Of a DNA stretch of 64,000 bases, positions 1-9,034 are shown piece after piece; within the stretch, counting starts at the first letter, position 1; each line of letters starts with the position of its first letter. The notes below the pieces were generated by a model that made no database searches, was not told the DNA's origin, and worked only from the letters and a program-made list of their open reading frames with translations. The DNA lies in the NCBI GenBank assembly GCA_963782465.1, contig CAWAJR010000004.1, positions 339,694 to 403,693 on the forward strand. Reading direction: 5' to 3'. The position numbers and the translations under genes are program-made. This DNA is from JAODBJ01 sp963782465. Its GTDB lineage: Bacteria; Actinomycetota; Acidimicrobiia; IMCC26256; PALSA-610.

Positions 1-1
1 T

Positions 2-883
2 CTTCACGACCCCGACGCCGCGCAGTTGGACGCTGCCCTCCCGACCGATGTGCACGTCACCGCGCTCGAGCGGCTCCACGCGCCGGCCCAGCACGACGAC
101 GAGCCTCGGCCCCGCCTCGAGGCCCACGGCACCTATGTGTTCGGGGTCCTCGTCGTCCCCGCCGTCGAGGGCGACAACATCGTCTCGCAGGAGATCAATG
201 TCGTCGCCACCCCCGACCGGATCGTGACCGTTCGCAAGACGCCGACCGGCAGCAGCGCGTGCGAGTTCGACGAAGTACGCGCCGCGGCGTTACGCGACGA
301 CGCGCCCGTAGGCGTCTGCCTCTACTTGCTCGTCGACGAGATCGCCGAGCGCTTCCTCTCCATCGTCGACAAGTTCGACGACGTCATCGACGAACTCGAA
401 GACAACGTCGCGGTGTGGGAGTCCCTCAAGGTGCGGCAACGCATCTCGCAGTCGCGTCACGACATGCTGCACGTCCGACGCGTGCTCGCGCCCACCCGCG
501 ACGCCGCTCGCGCCGTGCTCGACGATCGGGTCGAACTCGAACCGGTCACGCTCTTCCCCCGCGACGTCGAACTGCGGTTCGCCGACGCGTACGACAAGTT
601 GTTGCGGGCCACCGACGGCCTCGATCTGTCGCGCGACCTTCTCGCGGGCGTGCGCGACTACCACCAGGCCCAGGTGGCCAACGATCAGAACGAGGTGATG
701 AAACGCCTCACCGTGATCGCATCGGTGCTCTTGCTCCCGACATTCATCGTCGGTCTCTACGGTCAGAACCTGCGGGGCGCGCCCGAACTGCGATGGTCGC
801 AGGGCTATCTGTGGTCGTGGACCCTCATCGCGATCACGACGATCCTCCAGCTCTGGTATTTCCGCCGCAAGAAATGGATCTGA
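2..883 (+). CDS. corA: CorA-family divalent cation (Mg2+/Co2+) transporter, 5' end cut by window
   Basis: This is an inner-membrane channel of the CorA family, which takes up Mg2+ and related ions. The frame is open back to base 2, so the true start lies outside the window; an internal TTG at 26 is probably not the start. The visible part has the long acidic, helical cytoplasmic domain and ends with the two C-terminal membrane helices (about residues 235-253 and 268-282 counted from base 26) and a basic tail RRKKWI. The signature loop after the first helix normally reads YGMN; here it reads YGQN, a substitution in the selectivity motif. Family assignment is firm, but ion specificity cannot be read from sequence. 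Confidence 0.85.
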   Translation, partial: LHDPDAAQLDAALPTDVHVTALERLHAPAQHDDEPRPRLEAHGTYVFGVLVVPAVEGDNIVSQEINVVATPDRIVTVRKTPTGSSACEFDEVRAAALRDDAPVGVCLYLLVDEIAERFLSIVDKFDDVIDELEDNVAVWESLKVRQRISQSRHDMLHVRRVLAPTRDAARAVLDDRVELEPVTLFPRDVELRFADAYDKLLRATDGLDLSRDLLAGVRDYHQAQVANDQNEVMKRLTVIASVLLLPTFIVGLYGQNLRGAPELRWSQGYLWSWTLIAITTILQLWYFRRKKWI

Positions 884-960
884 GCGCCGCGCCGTAGTGG
901 CGACCCGCCCGGAACAACCCGGGCATTACGGCAGGGTCGCCCGAGTGCCAAGATGACGGG

Positions 961-2915
961 GTGAACGATGCCGCTTTCACCTCGAGCCCGTTCGTCTCGG
1001 CGATCGAACCGATCACCGCGACCGACGACGAAATCCGCGCCGCGGTCGGCCGGGCGGAGGTGCCGCCGCTGCTGCCCGCGCTCGCCTACCTGTCGGGCGA
1101 CCTCACGCTGCTGCGCGACGACCTTCGTCCCGACCCGCTGCTGACGGGGCTGCCCCAGGGCGGCCTCACCGAGGAACAGCTCGCGGCCGCGCGGGCGCTC
1201 GCCACCGACACGATCATCCGGTTCCGCGACGGCGGTTCACGCCCGGCGCCCACCCCGTCCGACGCCGAGCTCCTGCAGATGATGGAGTACGCCGTCGGCG
1301 GCACCGAGATGAGCGCGTACCTCCCGTTGCTCGAGGAGGAGCTCGCGTTCCGCGGCGAAGACCGCCGCGCGCCGGCCTGGTCGCTCGCCGACGTCGCGCC
1401 GGGAACCGGCTTCACCGTCGTCATCATCGGTGCCGGGATGTCGGGACTGCTCGCCGCGCACCGATTGCAGCAGGCCGGTATCCAATTCGTGATCGTCGAG
1501 AAAGACGCCGACGTCGGCGGTACCTGGTACGAGAACACGTACCCGGGATGCCGGGTCGACAACCCGAACCACAACTACAGCTACTCGTTCGCGCAACGGC
1601 ACGACTGGCCGTTCCACTTCTCGACGCAAGATGTCCTGCTCGACTATTTCCGCGGTTGCGCCGACGTCTTCGATCTCCGCGACCACATCCGCTTCAACAC
1701 CGAGGTGGTGTCGGCGACCTGGTCGGACGACACCCTCGACTGGCACGTACACGTGCGGGGTGCCGACGGGACCGAAGAGACCCTCGCGGCGAACGCGGTG
1801 ATCAGCGCGGTCGGCCAGTTGAACCGGCCCAACTTCCCCGCGATCAAGGGCCGCGATTCCTTCGAGGGGACCGCGTTCCATTCCGCGCGGTGGGACCACG
1901 ACGTCGACCTGCGCGGCAAGCGGGTCGCGGTGATCGGTACCGGTGCGAGCGCGGTGCAGTTCATCCCGGAAATCGCGGGCGACGTCGGCGAACTGTTCGT
2001 GTTCCAGCGCACACCGCCCTGGCTCGGCCCGACCCCCGAGTACCACGACGAGGTATCCGACGGTCTGAAGTGGCTCTACGCGCACCTCCCCTCGTACAGC
2101 GAGTGGAACCGTTTCTGGATCTTCTGGCGCATGGGCGACGGCGTCCTCCCCGGCGTGCGCGTCGACCCCGACTGGGAACCGAAGGACGCGTCGGTGAGCG
2201 TGCTCAACGACTTCATGCGGATGATGCTCACCGACTACCTCAACGGCGAGTTCGCCGATCGCCCCGACCTGCTCGAGCAGGTGGTCCCGAAGTACCCGCC
2301 CGCGGCGAAGCGCCTGCTCCGCGACAACGGCGTGTGGCCCGCGCGCTGAAACGCGACACCACCCGGCTGATCACGGAACCGATCCGCGAGATCACGCCGA
2401 AGGGCGTCGTGACGCGCGACGGCGAGGAACACGCCGTCGACGTGATCATCTACGGCACCGGGTTCGAGGCGTCGAAGTTCCTCACCCCGATGAAGGTCAC
2501 CGGCCGCAACGGTACCGACCTGCACGAAACGTGGGACGGCGATGCCCGCGCGTACCTCGGCATCAACGTGCCCGGTTTCCCGAACCTGTTCTGCCTCTAC
2601 GGGCCGAACACCAACATCGTCATCAACGGCAGCATCATCTACTTCTCCGAATGCGGGGTGCGCTACATCCTCGGGTGTATCGAGCTGCTGCTCCGTGAAC
2701 GGATGCGCGCGCTCGATGTGCGCAAAGACGTCCACGACGCGTTCAACGAGAGTGTCGACGCCGAGAACCGGCTGATGGCGTGGGGGCACTCGACCGTGAA
2801 CAGCTGGTACAAGAACGATCGCGGGCGCGTCGCGCAGAACTGGCCGTTCACGTTGCTCGAGTACTGGCAACGCACGCTCGCGCCCGACGCCGACGACTAC
2901 GACCTGATCCCGTAG
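961..2915 (+). CDS. Flavin-containing (Baeyer-Villiger type) monooxygenase, one frameshift
   Basis: This is an NADPH- and FAD-dependent monooxygenase expected to convert ketones to esters/lactones or to hydroxylate substrates. The GTG start at 961 gives an N-terminal helical region typical of this long subgroup, then the FAD Rossmann motif GAGMSGLLAA (about residue 157), a GGTWYENTYPG segment, the BVMO fingerprint FEGTAFHSARW and the NADPH Rossmann motif GTGASA. At about 2337 the frame breaks after NGVW and continues in another frame as ALKRDTT to the stop at 2915. Restoring one G in TGGCCC would rejoin the frames. It is either a sequencing deletion or a recent pseudogene. The substrate is unknown. 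Confidence 0.85.
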
Positions 2916-3017
2916 CGCGCCCTCCGCGAAACGAGCGCACGACTAATGCACGTCGAAGACATCACATACGAAGTCGACGGCCCGCAGGTGCTCAGCCGGT
3001 TGATGCGGCGCTAGCCG

Positions 3018-3767
3018 GTGTTGCACCGCCGCAAGGGCCTACCCGACGACTGGGCGCACATCGTCGACGCGAACGTCGCGATGTGGAGCGGGCTCGATCA
3101 CGAGGAACGCGACCTGCTCGAAGCGACGATGGACTGGCTGCTCCGGCACAAGCACTGGGAAGCTGCGAACGGCTTCGCGCTCACCGACGAGATGACGGTC
3201 ACGATCGCCGCGCTGGCCGGGTTGCTCATCTTGCGGCTCGGGGTCGACGAGTACCGCGAAGTCAGCGCCATCATCGTGTACCCGAGCGGCATGCAGTCGC
3301 GCGGCGAGTACGCGGGGCCGGTGGCCGGCACGGTGACGAGCGGCGTCATCCCCGTACTCGGTGAGGCGCACGAGCGTCGTGGCCCGGTGCTCCTCGCGTG
3401 GGACCAAGCCCGCGACGCCGCCCGCTCACCGGGCCGGGGCAGCAACGTCGTGTTCCACGAGTTCGCGCACAAGCTCGACATGCTCGACAACCTCCTCGAT
3501 GGCACGCCACCGTTGCCGCGGCGCGCCGACGTCGCGCGATGGGTCGAGGTGTGCACCGAGGCTTACACGGCGCTACGCGAAGGGGTCGACCGGCCGCCGC
3601 TCCAGCCCTACGGCGCGACGAACCCGGCCGAGTTCTTCGCCGTCGCGACCGAAGCGTTCTTCGACGTACCGATCGCGCTCGAACAGCACGAACCGCGCCT
3701 CTACGAAGTGATGCGCGACTTCTACCAGCAGGACCCCGCGCGGCGGCCGTGGCAGATCCCACGCTGA
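3018..3767 (+). CDS. MtfA-like zinc peptidase (M90 family)
   Basis: This is a predicted cytoplasmic zinc metallopeptidase related to MtfA, which in enterobacteria acts on the glucose-PTS regulator Mlc; no such partner is visible here. The zinc site HEFAHKLD (HExxH) lies near residue 149, preceded by the family block around VTIAALAGLLIL. The length of 249 residues is normal. The GTG at 3018 is the first usable start after an in-frame TAG at 3012. The same frame upstream is open from an ATG at 2946 and reads MHVEDITYEVDG, which resembles the N-terminus of a dienelactone-hydrolase-type protein and is probably an unrelated remnant. Confidence 0.8.
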   Translation: MLHRRKGLPDDWAHIVDANVAMWSGLDHEERDLLEATMDWLLRHKHWEAANGFALTDEMTVTIAALAGLLILRLGVDEYREVSAIIVYPSGMQSRGEYAGPVAGTVTSGVIPVLGEAHERRGPVLLAWDQARDAARSPGRGSNVVFHEFAHKLDMLDNLLDGTPPLPRRADVARWVEVCTEAYTALREGVDRPPLQPYGATNPAEFFAVATEAFFDVPIALEQHEPRLYEVMRDFYQQDPARRPWQIPR

Positions 3768-3785
3768 TCGGCCAAGCTGCGACCA

Positions 3786-4170
3786 GTGCCTGACCGCTTT
3801 CCAGGGGTGACGACATCGGACGACGTCGTGGTCGCCGACTGGCTCCTTGGCGCGTTGCGGTCGTGGGCGAGCGGCATTTGCGTCGCGACGTTCGTGCCGC
3901 CGACCTCCCGCGCCTACGCGCGCGTCCTGCACCGCGGCGCGAGCCGCGCGGGCGACGTGCGATGGGCCGAAATCGCGAACGCGAAGGGCGTGCAGATCGG
4001 TGCCGAAACGAGTTACCGGGAGCTGATCGGTTGGCCCGCCGGCGCGGGCCGCCGACGCGCTCCCCGAGCCGTGGTTCGAGCCCACCGACGGTTCGCTGCG
4101 ACCCGATGAATGCGCCGCGGCGACCGAAGTCCTCGCGCGGCACACCTCCAGCCCGGACGCCCGGACAACG
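3786..4170 (+). pseudogene. Broken actinobacterial protein of unknown function
   Basis: The ORF from GTG 3786 encodes a sequence with a plausible globular composition (ADWLLGALRSWASG, YARVLHRGA, VRWAEIANAKG) resembling actinobacterial hypothetical proteins of roughly 250-300 residues. Near 4050 the meaningful frame changes: the next frame reads ALPEPWFEPTDGSL and EVLARHTSSPDA, then coding sense is lost after about 4170. The gene is therefore frameshifted and also truncated at its 3' end, before the palindrome at 4345. Function is not recognisable. Confidence 0.45.
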
Positions 4171-4344
4171 ACATCGACCACGGCCCCTACCCACCGCCGT
4201 CGCCCTAGCCCCGTCAGCCGCCGTCGCGGTCGGCCGGTTCGATCGTCATGTCGTAGGTGATCCAGGTCGTGCGCGTCGCGACCTGGTCGTCCACGGCGAC
4301 ATCGACACCATGCGCGCCCGCGCCGCCGAGATCGCCGGCTGACG

Positions 4345-4383
4345 TGCGTCGATAGCTATCGAATAGCGATAGCTATCGACGCA
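4345..4383. repeat. GTGCGTCG-type palindrome, copy 1
   Basis: There are two perfect 17-base arms, TGCGTCGATAGCTATCG and its complement, around the 5-base spacer AATAG. Each arm itself contains the 12-base palindrome CGATAGCTATCG, so several alternative foldings are possible. The stop codon of the leftward Asp-box protein gene (TAG, ending at 4373) lies inside the right arm, where the protein ends in MRR. The spacer has the same orientation as in copy 2 at 6168. Confidence 0.95.
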
Positions 4384-5595
4384 TGTGCCACACGTAGAAG
4401 TCTGCGAGTTCGGGGGCGCTCCCGAGCGCGACCAGCGTGCGCGCTCGCGAGGCGGCGATGTCGAGGCGGCCGCCCGCCGGCCGGCCGAGGTCGGGCATCG
4501 GCGTCCACGTGCGGGCGTCGGTCGTGACGAAACCGCCGGGGCGTGAGCCGGTGTCGAAACCGGTGGCGACGAGCGACGAACCGACGGGCGTCAGCACGTC
4601 GAACAGGGTTCCCGGGGCGCGGCCGCCGGCGCGCGCAACCATGCGATGCCGTCACGCGAACGCCACAGCGCGCTGTTTGTCGTTCCCGAGCCGGGATAGG
4701 TCACGGCCCAGAGCGCACCGTCCCAGGTGGTCAGCGTCGCCGAGCCGGGGTCGACGGTCGGACCCAGATCCGCGCGCCGCACCCAATGGAGACCGTCGCG
4801 CGACGAGAAGATCGCGGCGCGACCGACGCCGAACCCGCTGAACTCGTCGACCAGCGCGACGAGCGTCGAACGGTCGCGGGTGACGGCCTGGACGTAGCCG
4901 GGGAGATTGCTGGGCTGCCAGGTCCGGCCGTTACCCGAGACCCACGCCTCGGGGCCGCGGCGACCGAGGGGACCGCCGACGTTGTATGCGATCAGGCCGG
5001 CCGGATCGGCAACGAGCGCCATCGGCGCGACGGCAGGCAGATTGCTCGATCGCGCCACCCAGGTGCGCCCGTCGGCTGACGTCCACGTGGTGGCGCGGTT
5101 CGCCTTCGAGCCGGTCACCCAGAACGAACCGCGCCGGAAGGCCACGGCATTCACGCTCCCGGCCGAAGCAAATGCGGCACGACCGACCGCCGCCCAGCTC
5201 GACCCGTCGGACGAGAACCACACGGCCGCGCGCGACGCGCCGGTCGAGCCCGTCGGCGCCTCCACCGACCCGACGACGACGAAGCCGGTCGAGCCGGCAG
5301 CCATTGCCGTGAACGTGGCGTTCGGCCCGAACCCGGCGGTCGCCTTGGAGAGTCGCGCCCAGCTCGATCGAGGTCCGGCGCCGGCGGCGGAGACTGCGGG
5401 CGACGCGTCACGGCCCGACCGCGACAAGCCGAACAGCACAAGTGAAACGACGACCAGCACCGCCAAGCTGCTCGCGCCGATCCTGCGAGCGCGGTGGCGC
5501 CGCGCCCGCACCCGCAACGTCTCGAGCGGCGGGACGTCCACCACCTGATCCCGGATTTCGCGGGCGGCTTCGTGCGCTGCTACGTCGACGTTCAT
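4373..5595 (-). CDS. Membrane-anchored Asp-box (BNR-like) repeat protein, one frameshift
   Basis: This is a single-pass membrane protein with a short cytoplasmic N-terminus, one helix (about residues 44-62, SSLAVLVVVSLVLFGL) and a large outer domain. The outer domain has repeated S-x-D-G-x-x-W Asp-box motifs (FSSDGSSW, TSADGRTW, SGNGRTW, SSRDGLHW, SRDGIAW), as found in beta-propellers of the sialidase/BNR type. ATG 5595 overlaps the sigma-factor stop (ATGA), so the two are translationally coupled. Near 4639 the frame breaks after GIAW; one extra G (ATGGGTT) would rejoin it to the C-terminal part. Its place behind an ECF sigma gene suggests a regulatory or sensing role, but no anti-sigma zinc motif is visible. 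Confidence 0.7.
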
Positions 5596-6142
5596 ACGTC
5601 TCCTTCTTCGAGTTGCAGGCGCTTCGCGAGTGCCGCGCGCCGCGGTGGAGGTGGACCCGGATCGTCGCTTCGGCGCAACCGAGCACACCGGCGATCTCCG
5701 CAACCGAGGCGTCTTCGAGGTAATGCAGCGCCAGGCACTGCGCCTGCCGCGTCGACAATCCGCGCACCGCCGCCCAGAAGTGGGTCGTGTCGTTCGAGAG
5801 CGGTGGATCGGGTCGCCGCTCCGCTCCCAGTCGCAGCAACGCCCGAAACTCCACTCGGGCGCGACGCCGCAACGACCGCGAACGGTTGATGACCACGCGG
5901 CGCAACCACGCACCCGGCTTGTCGTACGACCCGATCTCTTCCCAGCGGCGATGCGCGTCGATGAATGCGTCCTGTACGAGGTCCTCGCCGACGGCTCGAT
6001 CACCCGTCAGCGCGGACGCGAGCAGGACGAGATTGGCGTACTCCCGCCGGTAGAAGTCTTCGAACGCCTCCGGGAGTTCCTTGGGCGACGGCCGGGAACT
6101 CGGTACGTCGACCCCATCGCTGATCACGACACACACTCGCAC
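5592..6142 (-). CDS. ECF-type RNA polymerase sigma factor, frameshifted near the 3' end
   Basis: This is an extracytoplasmic-function sigma factor of the SigE/SigM-like actinobacterial kind. Region 2 is seen as FYRREYANLVLLASAL...GEDLVQDAF...WLRRVVINRS, and region 4 as LSTRQAQCLALHY followed by the helix-turn-helix EIAGVLGCAEATIRVHL. The true C-terminus should read HRGRAALAKRLQLEEGDV and stop at 5592 overlapping the next ATG. In the given sequence a C is missing near 5640 (GGCGCG for GGCCGCG), which throws the frame off. The GTG at 6142 is a possible start but starts a little downstream are also open. The palindrome at 6168 lies just upstream. Confidence 0.8.
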
Positions 6143-6167
6143 GAGTGCCTCGAAAGGCTTACGCCTG

Positions 6168-6212
6168 ACGTGCGTCGATAGCTATCGAATAGCGATAGCT
6201 ATCGACGCACGT
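6168..6212. repeat. GTGCGTCG-type palindrome, copy 2
   Basis: This is the same element as at 4345 with arms extended to 20 bases (ACGTGCGTCGATAGCTATCG) around AATAG. It sits between two divergent units, 26 bases upstream of the sigma-factor start and ending at the first base of the TAGGCT box of the rightward dehydrogenase gene. It therefore covers the place where a -35 element would be for the rightward promoter. Together with copy 1 it brackets the sigma/Asp-box pair. Confidence 0.95.
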
Positions 6213-6217
6213 AGGCT
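6212..6217 (+). promoter_or_regulatory. Probable -10 box TAGGCT, near-leaderless start
   Basis: TAGGCT is followed after 8 bases by the ATG at 6226, the spacing expected when transcription begins at or next to the start codon. An almost identical arrangement occurs at 57151 next to another copy of the palindrome. No clear -35 is visible because the palindrome occupies that position. Confidence 0.55.
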
Positions 6218-6225
6218 GCCGTCTC

Positions 6226-8685
6226 ATGGCCGCACCGAACCTACCGCCGCGCGCCCGGGTCGTCGTCGTGGGCGGAGGTGTGATCGGCTGCTCGGTCGCC
6301 TACCACCTCGCGCACATGGGTTGGACCGATGTGGTCTTGCTCGAACGCGATCGCCTCACGTCGGGCACCACCTGGCACGCGGCCGGATTGATGGTCACGT
6401 TCGGTTCCACCTCGGAGACCTCCACCGAGATGCGCAAGTACACGAGCGCGCTCTACGCCCGCCTCGAAGCGGAGACCGGGCTCGCGACCGGCTTCAACCC
6501 GGTGGGGTTCATCGAGCTCGCCGCCGACCGCGATCGCCTCGAGGAGTACCGGCGCGTCTCGGCGTTCAACCGTTACTGCGGCGTCGACGTGCACGAAATC
6601 TCTGCCGCGGAAGTGAAGGAGATGTTCCCGTTCGCGCGCACCGACGACATCCTCGCCGGCTTCTACGTCGCGGAAGACGGCCGGGCGAACCCGGTCGACG
6701 TCACGATGTCGTTGGCGAAGGGCGCGCGGCAGCAGGGCGTGAAGGTGATCGAAGGCGTGCCGGTCACCGGCTTTACGCGCACGCGCGAGGCGGTCACCGG
6801 CGTGCAGACCGCGTACGGCGACATCGAATGCGAGTACGTCGTGAACTGCACCGGGGTCTGGGCGCGCCAGCTCGGCCGGCGCGCCGGCGTGAACATCCCA
6901 CTGCAGGCCGCGGAGCACTACTACCTCATCACCGAGCAGATCCCGGGCCTCGAGAAGACGTGGCCGGTGATCGAAGACCCCGCGTCGTACGGCTACTACC
7001 GCGAAGAGGTCGGCGGTTTGATGATCGGCCTCTTCGAACCGGTCTGCGCGCCCTGGCACGTCGACGGTGTGCCTGACGACTTCTCGTTCGGCGAGATCCC
7101 ACCCGACTGGGACCGCATGGGCCCCTACGTCGAGAAGGCGATGCAACGCGTCCCCATTTCGATGGAGGTCGGTGTGCGCAAGTTCTTCTGCGGGCCGGAG
7201 AGCTTCACCCCCGACCTGCAGCCGATCGTCGGCGAATCGCCGGAATGCAAGAACTACTTCGTCGCGGCCGGCCTCAACTCCATCGGCATCCTCACGGGCG
7301 GTGGGCTCGGTCGCGTGCTCGCACACTGGATCATCAACGGCCGTCCCGATGTCGACGTCACCGGCTTCGACATCGATCGGCTGCACACCTACCAGGCGAA
7401 CCCCGAGTACCGCCGCACGCGCACGGTCGAGTCGCTCGGCATGGTGTACCAGTGCCATTACCCCTTCCGTTCGATGCAGACGGCGCGCGGTGCGAAACAG
7501 TCGGCGATCCATCGTCCACTCGCGGAACGCGGCGCCTACTTCCGCGACGTCAGCGGCTGGGAGGGTGCCGACTGGTACGCGCCCGACGGCGTCGAACCGC
7601 ACGTCGACCGGCTCACCTGGGGACGGCCCAACTGGTTCCCGTTCTGGCAGGCGGAGCACGAAGCGACCCGGAACGGCGTGATCCTGATGGACATGTCGTT
7701 CATGTCGAAGTTCCTCGTCGAAGGCCGCGACGCGGGCCGCTTCCTCAACAACATCTCGGCCAACGACGTCGACACCGAACCCGAACTGATCACGTACACG
7801 CAATGGTTGAACGACGGCGGCACCATCGAAGCCGACCTCACCGTCACCAAGCTCGACGACGAACGGTTCTGGGTTGTCGCGTCCGACACCGCCTACGGCC
7901 ACGCGCTCACGTGGATGCGCCGGCACATCCCGAGCGACCTGCACGTGCACGTCGCCGACATGACGTCGGCCTACGCGCAGATCAACGTGCAAGGCCCGCG
8001 CTCGCGCGAACTGCTGCAGTCGGTCACGTCGGCCGATCTCTCGAACGACGCGTTCCCCTACCGCGGCGCGCGCGAGATCGACATCGGTTTCGCCCGCGCC
8101 CTGTGCATCCGCATCACCTATCTCGGTGAGTTGGGCTACGAGCTCTACATCCCGACCGAACAAGCGGTGCACGTGTACGACCGTGTCGTCGCCGCCGGCG
8201 AGGCGTTCGGCATGCGCCACGCGGGGTTGAAGGCGCTCGCCAGCCTGCGGATGGAGAAGGGCTACCGCGACTACGGCCACGACATCGACGGCACCGACTC
8301 GGTCCTCGAAGCCGGCCTGGGTTTCGCGGTCGACCTGAAGAAGCCGGGCGGGTTCATCGGCCGCGACGCGGTGCTCGCGAAGAAGGCCGAGGGGCCGCTC
8401 ACCCGCCGGATCGTGCAACTGCTGTTGCAGGACCCGGAGCCGTTGCTCTTCCACGCCGAGGTCGTGCACCGCGACGGCAAGCCGCTCGGCTACGTGCGCG
8501 CCGCTTCCTACGGCTTCACGTTGGGCGGCGCTGTCGGCCTCGCGATGATCGACGCCGGTGAACCGATCAACCAGGCGTGGCTCGATGCGGGCCGCTGGGA
8601 GATCGAAGTGGCCGGCCGGTGCCACCCCGCCGTCGCCTCGCTCCGCCCGCTCTACGACCCCGCCATGGAACGCATCAAACGCTGA
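6226..8685 (+). CDS. FAD-dependent dimethylglycine/sarcosine dehydrogenase-like enzyme with GcvT domain
   Basis: This 819-residue, two-part enzyme resembles dimethylglycine and sarcosine dehydrogenases, which oxidise N-methyl groups and pass the one-carbon unit to tetrahydrofolate. The N-terminal DAO-type FAD domain begins with VVVVGGGVIGCSVAYH, and SGTTWHAAG contains the histidine position used for covalent FAD in this family. The FAO_M and aminomethyltransferase (GcvT) domains follow from about residue 430, with the C-terminal barrel after about 700. The start ATG fits the near-leaderless promoter just upstream. Exact substrate (dimethylglycine, sarcosine or another methylated amine) is not determined. 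Confidence 0.85.
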   Translation: MAAPNLPPRARVVVVGGGVIGCSVAYHLAHMGWTDVVLLERDRLTSGTTWHAAGLMVTFGSTSETSTEMRKYTSALYARLEAETGLATGFNPVGFIELAADRDRLEEYRRVSAFNRYCGVDVHEISAAEVKEMFPFARTDDILAGFYVAEDGRANPVDVTMSLAKGARQQGVKVIEGVPVTGFTRTREAVTGVQTAYGDIECEYVVNCTGVWARQLGRRAGVNIPLQAAEHYYLITEQIPGLEKTWPVIEDPASYGYYREEVGGLMIGLFEPVCAPWHVDGVPDDFSFGEIPPDWDRMGPYVEKAMQRVPISMEVGVRKFFCGPESFTPDLQPIVGESPECKNYFVAAGLNSIGILTGGGLGRVLAHWIINGRPDVDVTGFDIDRLHTYQANPEYRRTRTVESLGMVYQCHYPFRSMQTARGAKQSAIHRPLAERGAYFRDVSGWEGADWYAPDGVEPHVDRLTWGRPNWFPFWQAEHEATRNGVILMDMSFMSKFLVEGRDAGRFLNNISANDVDTEPELITYTQWLNDGGTIEADLTVTKLDDERFWVVASDTAYGHALTWMRRHIPSDLHVHVADMTSAYAQINVQGPRSRELLQSVTSADLSNDAFPYRGAREIDIGFARALCIRITYLGELGYELYIPTEQAVHVYDRVVAAGEAFGMRHAGLKALASLRMEKGYRDYGHDIDGTDSVLEAGLGFAVDLKKPGGFIGRDAVLAKKAEGPLTRRIVQLLLQDPEPLLFHAEVVHRDGKPLGYVRAASYGFTLGGAVGLAMIDAGEPINQAWLDAGRWEIEVAGRCHPAVASLRPLYDPAMERIKR

Positions 8686-8694
8686 CCCCCGCCG

Positions 8695-8740
8695 GGTTGT
8701 GTCATTTGCAGGCCGGTACGGGGGCACAAGTGACACAACC
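8695..8740. repeat. GTCA-type hairpin element, copy 1
   Basis: The arms GGTTGTGTCATTTG and CAAGTGACACAACC pair over 14 bases with one G-T pair, around an 18-base GC-rich loop containing GGGGGCA. It lies 10 bases after the dehydrogenase stop, so it may act as a transcript end. A relative with the same internal TTTGC...GGGGCA layout is at 18490. No T-run follows. Confidence 0.7.
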
Positions 8741-8797
8741 AGGTGTGTGGGCGGCACCGGCCGCGCGATGATGAACTCCCTGCATCAGGAGGCAGCG

Positions 8798-9034
8798 ATG
8801 GGCACGGAGCACGAGAGCGAGAGCCAGCAGGAGCGGGCGGGCGGATTGGCCGGGCTCGGCGCCGGGCTGCTCACCGGCGCCCGTATCGGTTCGGCGGTGT
8901 TCCCCGTCGCGGGCGTGGGGACGTTCGCGGGGGCGATCGTCGGCGGTGTCGTCGGCAACGAAGTCGGCAAGCGGGTCGGCAAAGCGCTCGTCAACGGCTT
9001 CAGCGCGTTCACCCAGACCCTGGCCGACGGCTGA
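8798..9034 (+). CDS. Small glycine-zipper protein
   Basis: This is a 78-residue protein. After a polar N-terminus (MGTEHESESQQER) it is rich in glycine with G-x3-G spacing (GLAGLGAGLLTGARIG, GTFAGAIVGGVVGNEVG), the pattern of glycine-zipper domains that pack or insert into membranes. The start at 8798 is chosen because AGGAGG lies at 8787-8792 with ideal spacing; ATGs at 8768 and 8771 are in frame but lack such a site. Its 3' end overlaps the convergent esterase gene by 26 bases. Function is unknown. Confidence 0.6.
   Translation: MGTEHESESQQERAGGLAGLGAGLLTGARIGSAVFPVAGVGTFAGAIVGGVVGNEVGKRVGKALVNGFSAFTQTLADG

Noticed and set aside
4201..4342. Possible short gene on either strand before palindrome copy 1 (plus: MRARAAEIAG end; minus: TTWITYDMTIEP)
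   Set aside because: Neither reading has a convincing start or a recognisable family; at best a truncated remnant.
6241..8757. Very long antisense ORF (838 codons) opposite the dehydrogenase gene
   Set aside because: It is a mirror of a clear coding gene in a GC-rich genome; the translation is low-complexity and shows no domain.
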